Source: Sphingobacterium humi (GTDB lineage Bacteria; Bacteroidota; Bacteroidia; Sphingobacteriales; Sphingobacteriaceae). Taken from it: a DNA stretch of 64,000 nt. The DNA lies in contig NZ_WSQA01000005.1 in NCBI RefSeq assembly GCF_009768885.1, positions 268,182 to 332,181 of the forward strand, given 5' to 3'. The translations under genes and the position numbers were made by a program. Of the stretch, positions 1 through 8,506 are shown piece after piece (position 1 is the first letter of the stretch; each line of letters starts with the position of its first letter). The notes beneath the pieces were generated by a model, which was not told where the DNA came from, made no database searches, and saw nothing but the letters and a program-made list of their open reading frames with translations.

Positions 1-177
1 ACTAATATCGCCATTATCGGGAATTGTTGTTGGGGTATTGTTAGCTCCTTCATATTTAATTGTATAATCTAGATCCCATTTTCCTCTAATTTCAGAATTA
101 CTTTCAGAGATACCATCACTCTTAGAACATGAGCTAAAACCGATAATAATAAATAGTGAATAGATAATCTTTTTCAT
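1..177 (-). CDS. Truncated lipoprotein gene (N-terminal 59 residues only)
   Basis: The reverse strand reads from an ATG at 177 through 59 codons to the window edge without a stop. The product begins with a lysine pair, a hydrophobic stretch and a lipobox ending in Cys (GFSSC, residues 13-17), so it is very probably an outer-membrane or periplasm-facing lipoprotein. After the lipobox comes a Ser/Asn-rich linker and then a segment beginning RGKWDLDY, which resembles the first strand of lipocalin-like domains of Bacteroidota; that domain call is weak because most of the protein lies outside the window. A TAnnTTTG element sits just upstream at 200-207. Confidence 0.7.
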   Translation of the reverse strand, partial: MKKIIYSLFIIIGFSSCSKSDGISESNSEIRGKWDLDYTIKYEGANNTPTTIPDNGDIS

Positions 178-199
178 TTCGTTAATAAATTAGTTTAGG

Positions 200-207
200 C
201 AAAAGTA
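200..207 (-). promoter_or_regulatory. Putative Bacteroidota -7 promoter element
   Basis: On the minus strand the octamer TACTTTTG matches the Bacteroidota -7 consensus TAnnTTTG. It lies 22 bases upstream of the ATG of the truncated lipoprotein gene. No clear TTTG -33 element was found at the usual distance, so the call rests on the -7 element and its position. Confidence 0.45.
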
Positions 208-426
208 AATAAAATTCTTATATGAGTTCATATGATGAAATGCTTTCCTATAACTCCATCTTTCTTTCTCTTTTAATCCCCCACTAAATAGTGAGTGTAG
301 GTCTACTTTATATTAAATATCACCTGATCATGCAAGGTTCTGGTTTCTGTTTGTTCCAATTTCAATTAATCAATAAAAAAGCAAGATCATTTAATCCTGC
401 TTATATTTCGATGCGGTAATTGTTAT

Positions 427-645
427 CTAGATCCTAATCATTATTTTAATTTTTCCATTCTTAAGTATCTCAAATAATCCTGGCGCATACTCAATCGATA
501 TTGATCTAATCCTAACGCTGCGGTCTTTCTCTCCAGTCACAAACATTGTAGAACGATATTTGATCAAACCTAAATTGATGGTTCGCTCTCTTTTTACTCC
601 GTCCTCATTGGGATTAAAGTAAACTGTTTCAAAAATCCTCTTCAT
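427..645 (-). CDS. Small hypothetical protein (72 aa)
   Basis: The 72-aa product is basic, has no signal peptide or membrane segment, and I do not recognise its family. The start codon overlaps the stop of the 146-aa gene upstream by one base (TAATG arrangement), which implies translational coupling and supports both genes as real. It is the last gene of a minus-strand run of five small genes that appears to be an accessory operon. Confidence 0.55.
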   Translation of the reverse strand: MKRIFETVYFNPNEDGVKRERTINLGLIKYRSTMFVTGEKDRSVRIRSISIEYAPGLFEILKNGKIKIMIRI

Positions 646-1085
646 TATCTACTCCCTCCCTTTTCATTACTGAATAATCCCTTTTGCAAACCAATTATTT
701 TCTCATCAAAGCGATGGTATGTTACCAAATCTCTAAGAGCTAACATCTTATTGCCGCTGGCCGTACCTAAGTCTTTAAAAAGATAATAAACTTCTTTAAG
801 TAATAAGCGTTGCCGTTGGTCAGTTGTCTCACATATCATCTCTACAATGTCATAAAGCGCGTCTTCTGTGCTAACATAATGGCTTTTAATGCCCTCAAAG
901 AAGCTGTCAAGATTTTGAATTATTATATCCTTACAACTTATTGTATCGTACATGTCAGCAAGCTGTTGTAGCTGATTTATGTCAAGATCATCTAATTGTT
1001 CACCTGAAATGCATGCATTTATTGCAAATTCTTTAATTTTGCCCTTAAGTTCTGAACTATCAGGCATTTCGTTAATTGTTAGCAT
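645..1085 (-). CDS. Hypothetical protein (146 aa)
   Basis: This acidic 146-aa protein is predicted mostly helical, with no signal peptide, no membrane segment and no motif that I recognise. Its stop overlaps the start of the 72-aa gene downstream. A 68-base gap separates it from the small DNA-binding-like gene upstream, the largest gap within this run. The product ends in a short charged tail. No function can be assigned; its place among small genes of mobile-element style suggests an accessory role. Confidence 0.6.
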   Translation of the reverse strand: MLTINEMPDSSELKGKIKEFAINACISGEQLDDLDINQLQQLADMYDTISCKDIIIQNLDSFFEGIKSHYVSTEDALYDIVEMICETTDQRQRLLLKEVYYLFKDLGTASGNKMLALRDLVTYHRFDEKIIGLQKGLFSNEKGGSR

Positions 1086-1153
1086 AATGTTTGATTTTTA
1101 GATAGTGCCACTGTGTGACCGCCAAGTTTAGCAGTGGCACACTTGTTTATTAT

Positions 1154-1447
1154 TTATTTATCTTCTTCCTTTACGTAAAATCTATGCCTATTTTCTGTCA
1201 CCAGAGCATAGTTCAATTCCTTGACATCATAATAGTAGTTTCCTTTTGGATAGTGTTGCCTGCGCTCAATAAGGTTGTATTTTTCGAACCTATTGAGAAG
1301 CTTCTCGCCATGGATCCTGATCGCTTCTGACCTCCATATGATAGGGCTTGTAAGACCTACATCGGTCAGGGCGTTGTTTACCGCTGTTTCGGATACTTCC
1401 ATGAGTATCTTGCGAAATTCGATGGTTGATAGAGTTAGATATTGCAT
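1154..1447 (-). CDS. Small DNA-binding-like protein (97 aa), paralogue of next gene
   Basis: The 97-aa product aligns end to end with the 94-aa product encoded directly upstream (both have a FRKI/FNKM-type N-terminus, a SPxIxRS(D/E)A segment, a GLI/NLI-xxRQ segment, a YYD-xxELN segment and an ENRHRF tail). The central part (about residues 39-80) has the layout of a MerR-like or excisionase-like winged helix: a helix, a turn, then a beta-hairpin wing with YYYD. Proteins of this size and pattern are common in mobile elements of Bacteroidota. Role as a regulator or recombination directionality factor is inference. Confidence 0.6.
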   Translation of the reverse strand: MQYLTLSTIEFRKILMEVSETAVNNALTDVGLTSPIIWRSEAIRIHGEKLLNRFEKYNLIERRQHYPKGNYYYDVKELNYALVTENRHRFYVKEEDK

Positions 1448-1459
1448 TTTATCTTCTAA

Positions 1460-1744
1460 TTATTTCCCTTTAAAAAATCTGTGTCGGTTCTCGGCTATAA
1501 TCGCAGCATTAAGCTCGTCAGCATCATAATAGAAATGTCCTCGATTTAACCTTTGACGCTTGGTAATCAGACCTTCTTTTTCTAGGGATTCGATAAGCCT
1601 TTGACCATGCAATTTCATTGCGTCTGACCTTGTAATTGTTGGGCTTGCTATTCCTATAGCTGTTAACGCTGCCCTAGCTCCTGCCTGTGCAGCTTCTTTC
1701 AACATTTTGTTGAATTCGATTTTGGAAAATGTGTAGAATTCCAT
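1460..1744 (-). CDS. Small DNA-binding-like protein (94 aa), tandem paralogue
   Basis: This 94-aa protein is the upstream member of a tandem duplicated pair; see the neighbour at 1154-1447 for shared segments. The central segment (RSDAMKLHGQRLIESLEKEG) looks like the recognition part of a small winged helix, followed by a basic RQRLNRGHFYYD hairpin. The two copies have diverged well below near-identity at protein level, so the duplication is old and both were kept. Only two bases separate it from the 78-aa gene upstream. Confidence 0.6.
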   Translation of the reverse strand: MEFYTFSKIEFNKMLKEAAQAGARAALTAIGIASPTITRSDAMKLHGQRLIESLEKEGLITKRQRLNRGHFYYDADELNAAIIAENRHRFFKGK

Positions 1745-1746
1745 AG

Positions 1747-1983
1747 TTATCTATTTATATAATTTTTGTCAAAGATGATTTCATTTTCTCCAAAAACAAA
1801 TAAGCAACCTGTACTATCTATTATTTCAATACGTTCTTCTCTATTTGGGAATAATTTATTGATCCTCATTAAGAGTTTATAGAACTTTTGATAAAGATGC
1901 TCTGACAAGTCCGGATCGAACACTAGTTGTTCAAACGCTTCATACTTTAGAATAGATCTTCCGAGGTAAATGGTCATTTTCAT
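1747..1983 (-). CDS. Hypothetical protein (78 aa), first gene of small-gene operon
   Basis: This 78-aa protein has no signal peptide, no membrane segment and no family that I recognise. It heads a minus-strand run that continues with two small DNA-binding-like proteins, so it may belong to the same element. Directly upstream of its ATG lie two copies of the octamer ATTGGTGA (1984-1991 and 1996-2003, 12 bases apart), which could form a binding site for a regulator that autoregulates this run; that is inference. Confidence 0.55.
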   Translation of the reverse strand: MKMTIYLGRSILKYEAFEQLVFDPDLSEHLYQKFYKLLMRINKLFPNREERIEIIDSTGCLFVFGENEIIFDKNYINR

Positions 1984-2537
1984 ATTGGTGATTTTATTGG
2001 TGACTTAATGATATATTTGCTTCTTATTATTTTAAAAAAGCAATGATTATGCTCCCTATTTGTACCTATTTATTATAAATCATTGATTATCATAATTAGT
2101 TACAATTTGTATCGGGAAGTAAGGGGGGGGGCATTATAGACTACTCTTTTATATTATTATTAAACTGTGGAAAGAGCTATTTTCCACCTCCTCTATCATT
2201 CCAAGCATTAGCTTAAAACCAGAGACGATTTTAAAGATAGACACTTATATTAAAAGCCATTTAGAATAATCTATTTCCTAGTCATTTGTTTTGTATTTCC
2301 TTTTTCAAATATTTTAGTTATTCCTACCGCTCGAAGCTTCTTTTTGTTATGAATAAACATTGATATAATTATTTAAAAACACCAACTTTTACTAAATTAA
2401 ATTGTTCAAATTAATTTGGTTTGTTTTATTCAAGAGTTGCTTTAATCGCTAATTATTACGGTTTCCCATATTGATTTGTCATTATTAATTTTATAATTTG
2501 CAAGATTAATATAATTACCTTACCCGTTAAATAAATA
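1984..2537. other. AT-rich divergent intergenic region with G9 tract
   Basis: This 554-base stretch lies between the divergent small-gene run and the restriction operon. It holds no ORF with coding character. Visible items are the repeated ATTGGTGA octamer next to the left gene, a run of nine G (2123-2131) in otherwise very AT-rich DNA, and a near-match to a Bacteroidota promoter (TTTG at 2474-2477 followed by a TATAATTTG sequence) about 35 bases before hsdM. Confidence 0.5.
2123..2131. repeat. Homopolymeric G9 tract
   Basis: Nine consecutive G residues lie in AT-rich DNA about 400 bases upstream of hsdM and 140 bases upstream of the divergent gene. Such tracts are prone to slippage and can act as phase-variable switches when placed in promoters, but this one is far from either start codon. 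Confidence 0.6.
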
Positions 2538-4880
2538 ATGACACACACTTCTCATAATAAATTAGTTAGCTTTATTTGGTCTATTGCTGACGACTGTCTG
2601 CGTGATGTATATGTACGTGGAAAATATCGTGATATTATATTGCCTTTCGTTGTCTTACGTCGGATTGATTCACTATTAGAGGAAACAAAGGTCGCTGTAT
2701 TAGCAGAAGTTCGTTTTCAGAAGGAAGAACTAAATTCGACAGAATTAGATACAAAAGGACTTCAAGATGCTTCTGGCTATGTGTTTTATAATACGTCCAC
2801 ATGGACTATGGAGAAGCTGAAAGGAACAGCTACGAATTCCCAACAGAAATTAGTAGCCAACTTTGAGGAATACCTTAATGGTTTTTCTGCTAATGTGAAG
2901 GAGATTATCGAAAAATTCAACCTATCGGCACAAATTCGTCATATGGCATCCAAAGATGTATTGCTTGACGTATTAGAAAAGTTTACCTCGCCTTATATCA
3001 ATCTAACACCTTTAGAGAAAAACGATCCTGAAGGTCGTCCATTGCCTGCTTTGTCCAATCTAGGCATGGGTTATGTGTTCGAAGAATTGATTCGTAAGTT
3101 TAACGAAGAAAATAATGAGGAAGCTGGAGAGCACTTTACACCACGTGAGGTTATTCAGCTGATGACCACCTTGGTTTTTGAACCGATTAAGGATCAGTTA
3201 CCCAATATCATCACCATCTATGACCCTGCATGTGGATCAGGAGGTATGCTTACGGAAAGTGAGAACTACCTTATAGATGAAGAAAGTAGTATCGGTTATA
3301 CTGGTGATGTCTACCTCTATGGTAAAGAAATCAACGATGAGACTTATGCCATCTGTAAGTCGGACATGATGATCAAAGGGAAGGATCCAGAGAATATACG
3401 TGTGGGATCTACATTGTCGACCAATGAATTTTCGAACATGAAATTTGACTTCATGTTGTCGAATCCACCTTATGGAAAATCTTGGGCTTCGGAACAGAAA
3501 TATATTAAAGATGGAAAAGATGTCATTGATAATCGTTTTAAAATCAAACTTAAAGACTATTGGGGTAATTGGGAAACGGTAGATGCTACACCTCGCTCTT
3601 CAGATGGTCAATTATTGTTCTTGATGGAGATGGTGGACAAGATGAAAGCACCTACAGCCAATAGAGTAGGTTCGCGCATTGCATCGGTACACAATGGTTC
3701 TTCACTTTTTACTGGCGATGCAGGTTCGGGAGAAAGCAATATACGTCGCTATATCATTGAGAATGACTTGCTAGATGCTATTGTCCAATTGCCAAATAAT
3801 TTGTTTTACAATACCGGCATTATCACTTATATCTGGTTGCTCAACAATAATAAACCAAAAGAGCGTGCAGGCAAAGTACAATTGCTCGATGCCAATAACC
3901 TTTACCGTAAGTTGCGTAAAAACTTAGGGAATAAAAATTCTGAATTTTCACCCGAACAAATTACGCAGATTGCACAAGCGTATTTGGAAAACTGGGATAC
4001 CAACCCAACGGATTCGGCTTTACAAATCAAGCAATTTCAAAATGCAGACTTTGGCTATTACAAAGTCAATATAGAACGTCCTAAACGACTAAAGGCTCAA
4101 TTTACCAAAGAGGCTCTAGATACATTGCGCTACGAAAAAGGTTTACAAGTATCCATGCAAGCCTTGTATGAGAGCTATGGTGATTTGGTATATGCTGGCT
4201 TAGATGCACATGCAGAAGAAATCAGTAAACGTGCAGAAAAGGAAGAGTGGGGATTGAATAAAAAGCAAATTAGCAAATTAATAGATAAGTCAACATGGCT
4301 AAAGCCAAAGGCATTATACGATGCAGCACTTCAACTTTGGCAGTATGTAGGTGATGAAATCTTTTTGGATTTCAATGCTTTTAGCGGCTTAATAGATGAA
4401 CATGTAAAGCAGCATAAACTGGGATTAAGTGCGACTGAAAAGAAAGCCATTTTGAGTGCCATATCAAGCTATGATGCTGAAGCGGAGAAAGTCATCAAAA
4501 AGATTGAAAAATTACCAGGTGATAAATTGCATCAGCTGTTGAATCACTTAGGCTGTGGTGAAGAGGATTTGCCTTATTTTGGCTATTATGCGACAAGCAA
4601 GTCCGGTGAGTATATTATATACGAGACAGAATCTGATTTACGTGACAGCGAACAAATTCCGTTGAGCGAAACGATATTAACCTATTTCAAACGTGAAGTA
4701 GTACCACATGTGGAGGAAGCGTGGATTATCTTAGATTCTGTAAAGATTGGTTACGAAATCTCCTTCAATAAATATTTCTATCAACATACGCCTTTGCGTG
4801 CGTTGCAAGACATTACCAAAGATCTATTGGCTTTGGAAGAACAAAGCGATGGTTTATTAGCAGATATTTTAAAGTTTTAA
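2538..4880 (+). CDS. hsdM: Type I restriction-modification DNA methyltransferase subunit HsdM
   Basis: HsdM transfers a methyl group from S-adenosylmethionine to adenine within the site chosen by HsdS; it serves both methylation and the HsdR-containing restriction complex in the cytoplasm. The 780-aa product has an HsdM N-terminal helical domain (about residues 8-150), the HFTPREV motif (199-205), the SAM-binding motif DPACGSGGM (229-237) and the catalytic NPPY (309-312) of gamma-class N6-adenine methylases. It is longer than a typical 500-aa HsdM because of a C-terminal helical extension of roughly 250 residues, seen in a subgroup of HsdM. It opens a nine-gene plus-strand operon; rhuM follows after three bases. 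Confidence 0.95.
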   Translation: MTHTSHNKLVSFIWSIADDCLRDVYVRGKYRDIILPFVVLRRIDSLLEETKVAVLAEVRFQKEELNSTELDTKGLQDASGYVFYNTSTWTMEKLKGTATNSQQKLVANFEEYLNGFSANVKEIIEKFNLSAQIRHMASKDVLLDVLEKFTSPYINLTPLEKNDPEGRPLPALSNLGMGYVFEELIRKFNEENNEEAGEHFTPREVIQLMTTLVFEPIKDQLPNIITIYDPACGSGGMLTESENYLIDEESSIGYTGDVYLYGKEINDETYAICKSDMMIKGKDPENIRVGSTLSTNEFSNMKFDFMLSNPPYGKSWASEQKYIKDGKDVIDNRFKIKLKDYWGNWETVDATPRSSDGQLLFLMEMVDKMKAPTANRVGSRIASVHNGSSLFTGDAGSGESNIRRYIIENDLLDAIVQLPNNLFYNTGIITYIWLLNNNKPKERAGKVQLLDANNLYRKLRKNLGNKNSEFSPEQITQIAQAYLENWDTNPTDSALQIKQFQNADFGYYKVNIERPKRLKAQFTKEALDTLRYEKGLQVSMQALYESYGDLVYAGLDAHAEEISKRAEKEEWGLNKKQISKLIDKSTWLKPKALYDAALQLWQYVGDEIFLDFNAFSGLIDEHVKQHKLGLSATEKKAILSAISSYDAEAEKVIKKIEKLPGDKLHQLLNHLGCGEEDLPYFGYYATSKSGEYIIYETESDLRDSEQIPLSETILTYFKREVVPHVEEAWIILDSVKIGYEISFNKYFYQHTPLRALQDITKDLLALEEQSDGLLADILKF

Positions 4881-4883
4881 GCG

Positions 4884-5888
4884 ATGGAACAAGCTACTAA
4901 TATTTTAATATATCAAACGGAAGATGGGGTTACGAAAATAGAAACCCGTCTTGAAAATGAAACGGTTTGGCTTACGCAAGCGCAGATGGCTGAATTGTTT
5001 CAGAAAGCAAAGTCAACGATTAGCGAACATATCAAAAATATATTTGAGGAAGGTGAATTGCTGGAAGATTCAGTTGTTCGGAATTTCCGAACAACTGCTA
5101 CAGATGGAAAAAATTATGACACTAAATTTTACAACCTCGATGTTATCATATCGGTAGGTTACCGTGTGAAAAGCTTGCAAGGAACCAAATTCCGTCAGTG
5201 GGCGACACAGCGTTTGCGTGAATACATCGTGAAAGGTTTTACCATGAACGACGAATTGCTCAAGCAAGCAGGTGGTGGTAATTACTTTGATGAATTATTG
5301 GCGCGGATACGTGATATCCGTTCGTCGGAAAAAGTGTTTTGGCGAAAGGTTTTAGATATTTATGCAACCAGTATTGATTACGACCCGAAAGCAGAAAGTT
5401 CACAATTGTTTTTTAAGACGGTGCAAAACAAGATGCATTTTGCAGCGCATGGACAAACGGCCGCTGAAGTGATTTTTCATCGTATTTCGCCGGATAAACC
5501 ACATTTGGGATTAACGCATTTTAAAGGAGCTAAACCAACGAAAGAAGAGGTTACAACGGCTAAAAATTATTTGACCGAAGAGGAGTTGAATATCTTGAAC
5601 CGTGTAGTGACAGCCTATCTGGAATTGGCCGAGTTGCAGGCCTTGAACCGTAAACCCATGTACATGAAAGACTGGATTGCGCGTTTGGATGATTTTATTC
5701 GCATGACAGGTAATGAAGTGTTGGGAAATGCAGGTACAGTGAGCCATCAGCAGATGTTGAAGAAGGCTGAACAAGCTTATGCTGCTTACAAGGCGCAAAC
5801 ACAAGATGAACTCTCTCGTGCTGAACAAGATTTTGTGAAATTTATTGACCAAACCGCTAAACAGCTGGAGCAAAAGAAAAAGAACTAA
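4884..5888 (+). CDS. rhuM: RhuM-like (virulence RhuM/Fic-Doc family) protein
   Basis: The 334-aa product matches the RhuM family: the N-terminal ~110 residues contain ETVWLTQAQMAELF, a helix-turn-helix-like segment (KSTISEHIKNIFEEGEL), and the downstream FRTTATDGKNYDTKFYNLD and RQWATQRLREYIVKGF segments typical of phage antirepressor-like KilA/RhuM proteins. The second half corresponds to the Doc/Fic-related portion of the family, though no canonical HPFxxGN motif is visible. It sits between hsdM and hsdS, three bases after hsdM and overlapping the hsdS start by one base, so it is co-translated with the methylase genes. RhuM genes recur at exactly this place in type I loci of other bacteria; their job is not established. 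Confidence 0.85.
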   Translation: MEQATNILIYQTEDGVTKIETRLENETVWLTQAQMAELFQKAKSTISEHIKNIFEEGELLEDSVVRNFRTTATDGKNYDTKFYNLDVIISVGYRVKSLQGTKFRQWATQRLREYIVKGFTMNDELLKQAGGGNYFDELLARIRDIRSSEKVFWRKVLDIYATSIDYDPKAESSQLFFKTVQNKMHFAAHGQTAAEVIFHRISPDKPHLGLTHFKGAKPTKEEVTTAKNYLTEEELNILNRVVTAYLELAELQALNRKPMYMKDWIARLDDFIRMTGNEVLGNAGTVSHQQMLKKAEQAYAAYKAQTQDELSRAEQDFVKFIDQTAKQLEQKKKN

Positions 5889-7192
5889 TGCAAACATACG
5901 AATCCTATAAAAACTCGGGCATAGACTGGCTGGGAGAAGTTCCAAGTCATTGGGAAACAAGGAAACTTGGAAATCTTTTAAAGCCTTATTCAGTTAAAAA
6001 TATGGCGCATTTACCCTTACTTTCTATAACTAGAGAAAAAGGGGTAATTGTTAGAGGACAAGATGAAGAAGATGAAAATCACAACTTTATACCAGATGAC
6101 CTGAGTGGTTACAAACACCTTAAAAAAGGACAATTTGGAATGAATAAAATGAAAGCTTGGCAAGGTTCCTACGGTTATTCAAATTATGAAGGTATTGTTA
6201 GTCCAGCGTATTTTATTTTTGATATTGATTCTAAATTGTATGGAGAATTCTTTTCAAAAACCATTAGAAGTAAGGCCTATATACCTTTTTTTATTCAAGC
6301 ATCTGATGGTGTACGTATAGGACAATGGGATTTATCTAAAGCGAGAATGAAAGAAATTACATTCTTCGTCCCCCCAATCTCCGAGCAAGAAGCCATTGCA
6401 GCTTTTTTGGATGAGAAATGTGGGAAGATCGATGAACTGGTTTCGGTAAAAGAACAGCAAATTGCTTTACTCAAAGAACGTCGCCAAGTAATCATCCACG
6501 AAGCCGTTACCAAAGGTATTCAACCGAATGCAGAACTAAAAGATTCTGGCATTGATTGGATTGGAGAGATTCCGAAGCATTGGGAGGTAAAGAGGTTGAA
6601 ATATGTACTTTCCAGTCAATTAAAATATGGAGCTAATGAAAGTGGGTTTGATTATGATGAAAATCTACCACGATATATCAGAATCTCTGACTTTGGATTT
6701 GACGGTAAATTAAATAATAATAAGAAATTGTCTTTACCAGATTCAATTGCAAAAGATTATCTGTTGAAAGATGGTGATATTCTTTTTGCTAGAAGTGGAG
6801 CAACAGTTGGAAAGGCTTACCAATTCAAAACTAGCTTAGGTGAAGAGAAATCTTATTGCTTTGCTGGATATTTGATTAAAGCTGAACCTGATATCAATCA
6901 AATAATGAGTGATTTTCTAAATTACTATACGCAATCAGGAGCCTTTATGAGTTGGAAAGATTCAATTTTTAATAAGGCTACAATTGAAAATATTGGAGCA
7001 GACAAATATTCAGAATTAAATGTACCAATTCCCCGAATCTTTGAGCAAGAAGCCATTGTTGTTTACTTAGATGATCAAACGGGTAAGATAGACCAAGCCA
7101 TTGCCTTGAAAACCGAGCAAATTGAGAAACTCAAAGCCTACAAACAAAGCCTTATCAACGAGGTGGTAACGGGTAAAGTGAAGGTAGCGTAG
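5888..7192 (+). CDS. hsdS: Type I restriction-modification specificity subunit HsdS
   Basis: HsdS determines the bipartite DNA target of the HsdM2S methylase and the HsdR2M2S nuclease. The 434-aa product shows the classical internal repeat: a GIDWLGEVPSHWE motif near residue 11 starts target-recognition domain 1, a conserved helical spacer (SEQEAIAAFLDEKCGKID) follows, then GIDWIGEIPKHWE near residue 217 starts domain 2, closing with a second helical spacer (FEQEAIVVYLDDQTGKID). Both domains are full length and the frame is intact, so one functional specificity is expected. No second hsdS or inverted partial copy was seen, which argues against shuffling-type phase variation within this window. 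Confidence 0.93.
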   Translation: MQTYESYKNSGIDWLGEVPSHWETRKLGNLLKPYSVKNMAHLPLLSITREKGVIVRGQDEEDENHNFIPDDLSGYKHLKKGQFGMNKMKAWQGSYGYSNYEGIVSPAYFIFDIDSKLYGEFFSKTIRSKAYIPFFIQASDGVRIGQWDLSKARMKEITFFVPPISEQEAIAAFLDEKCGKIDELVSVKEQQIALLKERRQVIIHEAVTKGIQPNAELKDSGIDWIGEIPKHWEVKRLKYVLSSQLKYGANESGFDYDENLPRYIRISDFGFDGKLNNNKKLSLPDSIAKDYLLKDGDILFARSGATVGKAYQFKTSLGEEKSYCFAGYLIKAEPDINQIMSDFLNYYTQSGAFMSWKDSIFNKATIENIGADKYSELNVPIPRIFEQEAIVVYLDDQTGKIDQAIALKTEQIEKLKAYKQSLINEVVTGKVKVA

Positions 7193-7232
7193 GGGAGAGA
7201 AATTATAGACTAACTAATTATGAATTTGAATA

Positions 7233-8033
7233 ATGAAGGGGAAAAAAGAATTTACTGTTGACGAAGCTTCGAGGATAGAAAAGCTGATTATCCAAAAATT
7301 AAATGCTTCGTCTGCAGAACAAAAAAGTATACGTAGTAAGATACGAGCAATAGGTTTCTATGCCTCAGATTTTGGAATAGGCGGTGGTTATACAGTAGCT
7401 GATTTTCGACGTGTGGTAAAGATTTTGGGTAAAGTGGATATAGCTTTACAGCAGTCGAATACATCTAAAGTAATAGTAACTAAAACTGAAACTCAAGACT
7501 TATTAAATACTTCAAATAGAAAGATTATGCTAGATCATAGTCAATCTATTATACCACAATTAAAAACATTAGGTTTTAAAGGCTTTGAGACAATTGAAGA
7601 TATACGAAGGACTAATTATGTAATGCTCCCTAAAAAGAGAGGTATATATATTATCCTTTATCCAGCAGATTTACCAAAATATCTTAGCGTAGGAACAGGA
7701 GGGGCTTTCAAGGGGAGAGATCCTAATGTTTCCATTGAAGAGTTAGAAAGAAATTGGGTAAATAATACGCCCATTATCTATATAGGAAAAGCAGGAGGAG
7801 AAAGTAGTTCAGCTAGCATACACTCACGACTAAAGCAGTATTTTCGCTTCGGAGAAGGAAAACCTGTGGGACATTGGGGAGGCAGGTATATTTGGCAATT
7901 GGATAACGCTGATACTATGATCGTTTGTTGGTTAGAATTACCAGATGCTATCCCCGCTCAAATAGAAACAGCTTTAATTAAAGAGTTCAGTGCTCATTAT
8001 GATCAACGCCCATTCGCCAATTTGAAGGATTAA
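7233..8033 (+). CDS. GIY-YIG-fold nuclease-like protein with unknown N-terminal domain
   Basis: The C-terminal half of this 266-aa protein has the GIY-YIG layout: GIY at 137-139, YIG at 183-185, an Arg in SRLKQYF (R199), a Glu in the late helix (E245, AQIETALIKEF) and an Asn near the end (N263, RPFANL), the usual catalytic set of GIY-YIG endonucleases. The insert between GIY and YIG is about 40 residues, longer than usual. The first 70 residues (SSAEQKSIRSKIRAIGFYASDFG segment region) form a separate helical domain that I do not recognise as a named family. It lies 40 bases after hsdS and 13 bases before the next gene, within the restriction operon. Nuclease activity is inferred. Confidence 0.7.
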   Translation: MKGKKEFTVDEASRIEKLIIQKLNASSAEQKSIRSKIRAIGFYASDFGIGGGYTVADFRRVVKILGKVDIALQQSNTSKVIVTKTETQDLLNTSNRKIMLDHSQSIIPQLKTLGFKGFETIEDIRRTNYVMLPKKRGIYIILYPADLPKYLSVGTGGAFKGRDPNVSIEELERNWVNNTPIIYIGKAGGESSSASIHSRLKQYFRFGEGKPVGHWGGRYIWQLDNADTMIVCWLELPDAIPAQIETALIKEFSAHYDQRPFANLKD

Positions 8034-8046
8034 GAATACTGTAATT

Positions 8047-8484
8047 ATGAATAAGCCAACATTACAAGATTTCTTTGAGTCTCTAGCATTTAACTTAAGT
8101 ACTCCAATGCGTTATTCGTGTGTGGTATCAAATTGTTTAGAAGTTGAACGTGCTAAATATTTTGATGAATTGTTGAATAACCATTTAGAAATAGTCAAGG
8201 TGCCTGCTTTTGCTAGTCCAAAGGAGTTAGTTGATTTTTTGAAAGCTCATCACAATCTAGTTTTATATTTTGAAGATGAGATTTTATCCAAGCGTATAGA
8301 ATATATTCGATTGCTAGAAGGAGCAATTTGTGCAAATGATTTGGGTAAGCCTTGGTTTGTGACTTATGAAGGAGATAATTTTGTATTCAAAGGTAAAATT
8401 ATTATAGCTAGTAGGCTGAGTAAAGAAGAACTTAAGAAAAGAGAACAATTACACTATATATTGCGAGATAGTATAGTGCTATAA
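8047..8484 (+). CDS. AAA-ATPase-like small protein lacking Walker A (145 aa)
   Basis: I do not recognise a named family. The arrangement is suggestive: VLYFEDEI (about residues 71-78) looks like a Walker B strand, LLEGAI follows in the manner of an ATPase helix, and FKGKIIIASRL (about 118-128) resembles the sensor-1 strand of phage-type AAA ATPases, ending with a possible arginine-finger segment (LHYILRDS). No GxxxxGK(S/T) loop is present anywhere, so it could not hydrolyse ATP in the ordinary way. It lies 13 bases after the GIY-YIG gene and 22 bases before the GmrSD gene, so it may be a partner or immunity subunit. These structural readings are by eye and weak. Confidence 0.6.
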   Translation: MNKPTLQDFFESLAFNLSTPMRYSCVVSNCLEVERAKYFDELLNNHLEIVKVPAFASPKELVDFLKAHHNLVLYFEDEILSKRIEYIRLLEGAICANDLGKPWFVTYEGDNFVFKGKIIIASRLSKEELKKREQLHYILRDSIVL

Positions 8485-8506
8485 GATAAATAACCAATTA
8501 TAAATA

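Noticed and set aside
2080..2115. Possible attachment site pair with 16245-16280 (shared TTTGTATCG)
   Set aside because: Only nine bases are shared and both regions are AT-rich, so a chance match is likely; no integrase is in the window.
5511..5960. 149-aa reverse-strand ORF over rhuM and hsdS
   Set aside because: It lies antisense to two well-supported genes and its Phe/Leu/Cys-rich product has no family character.
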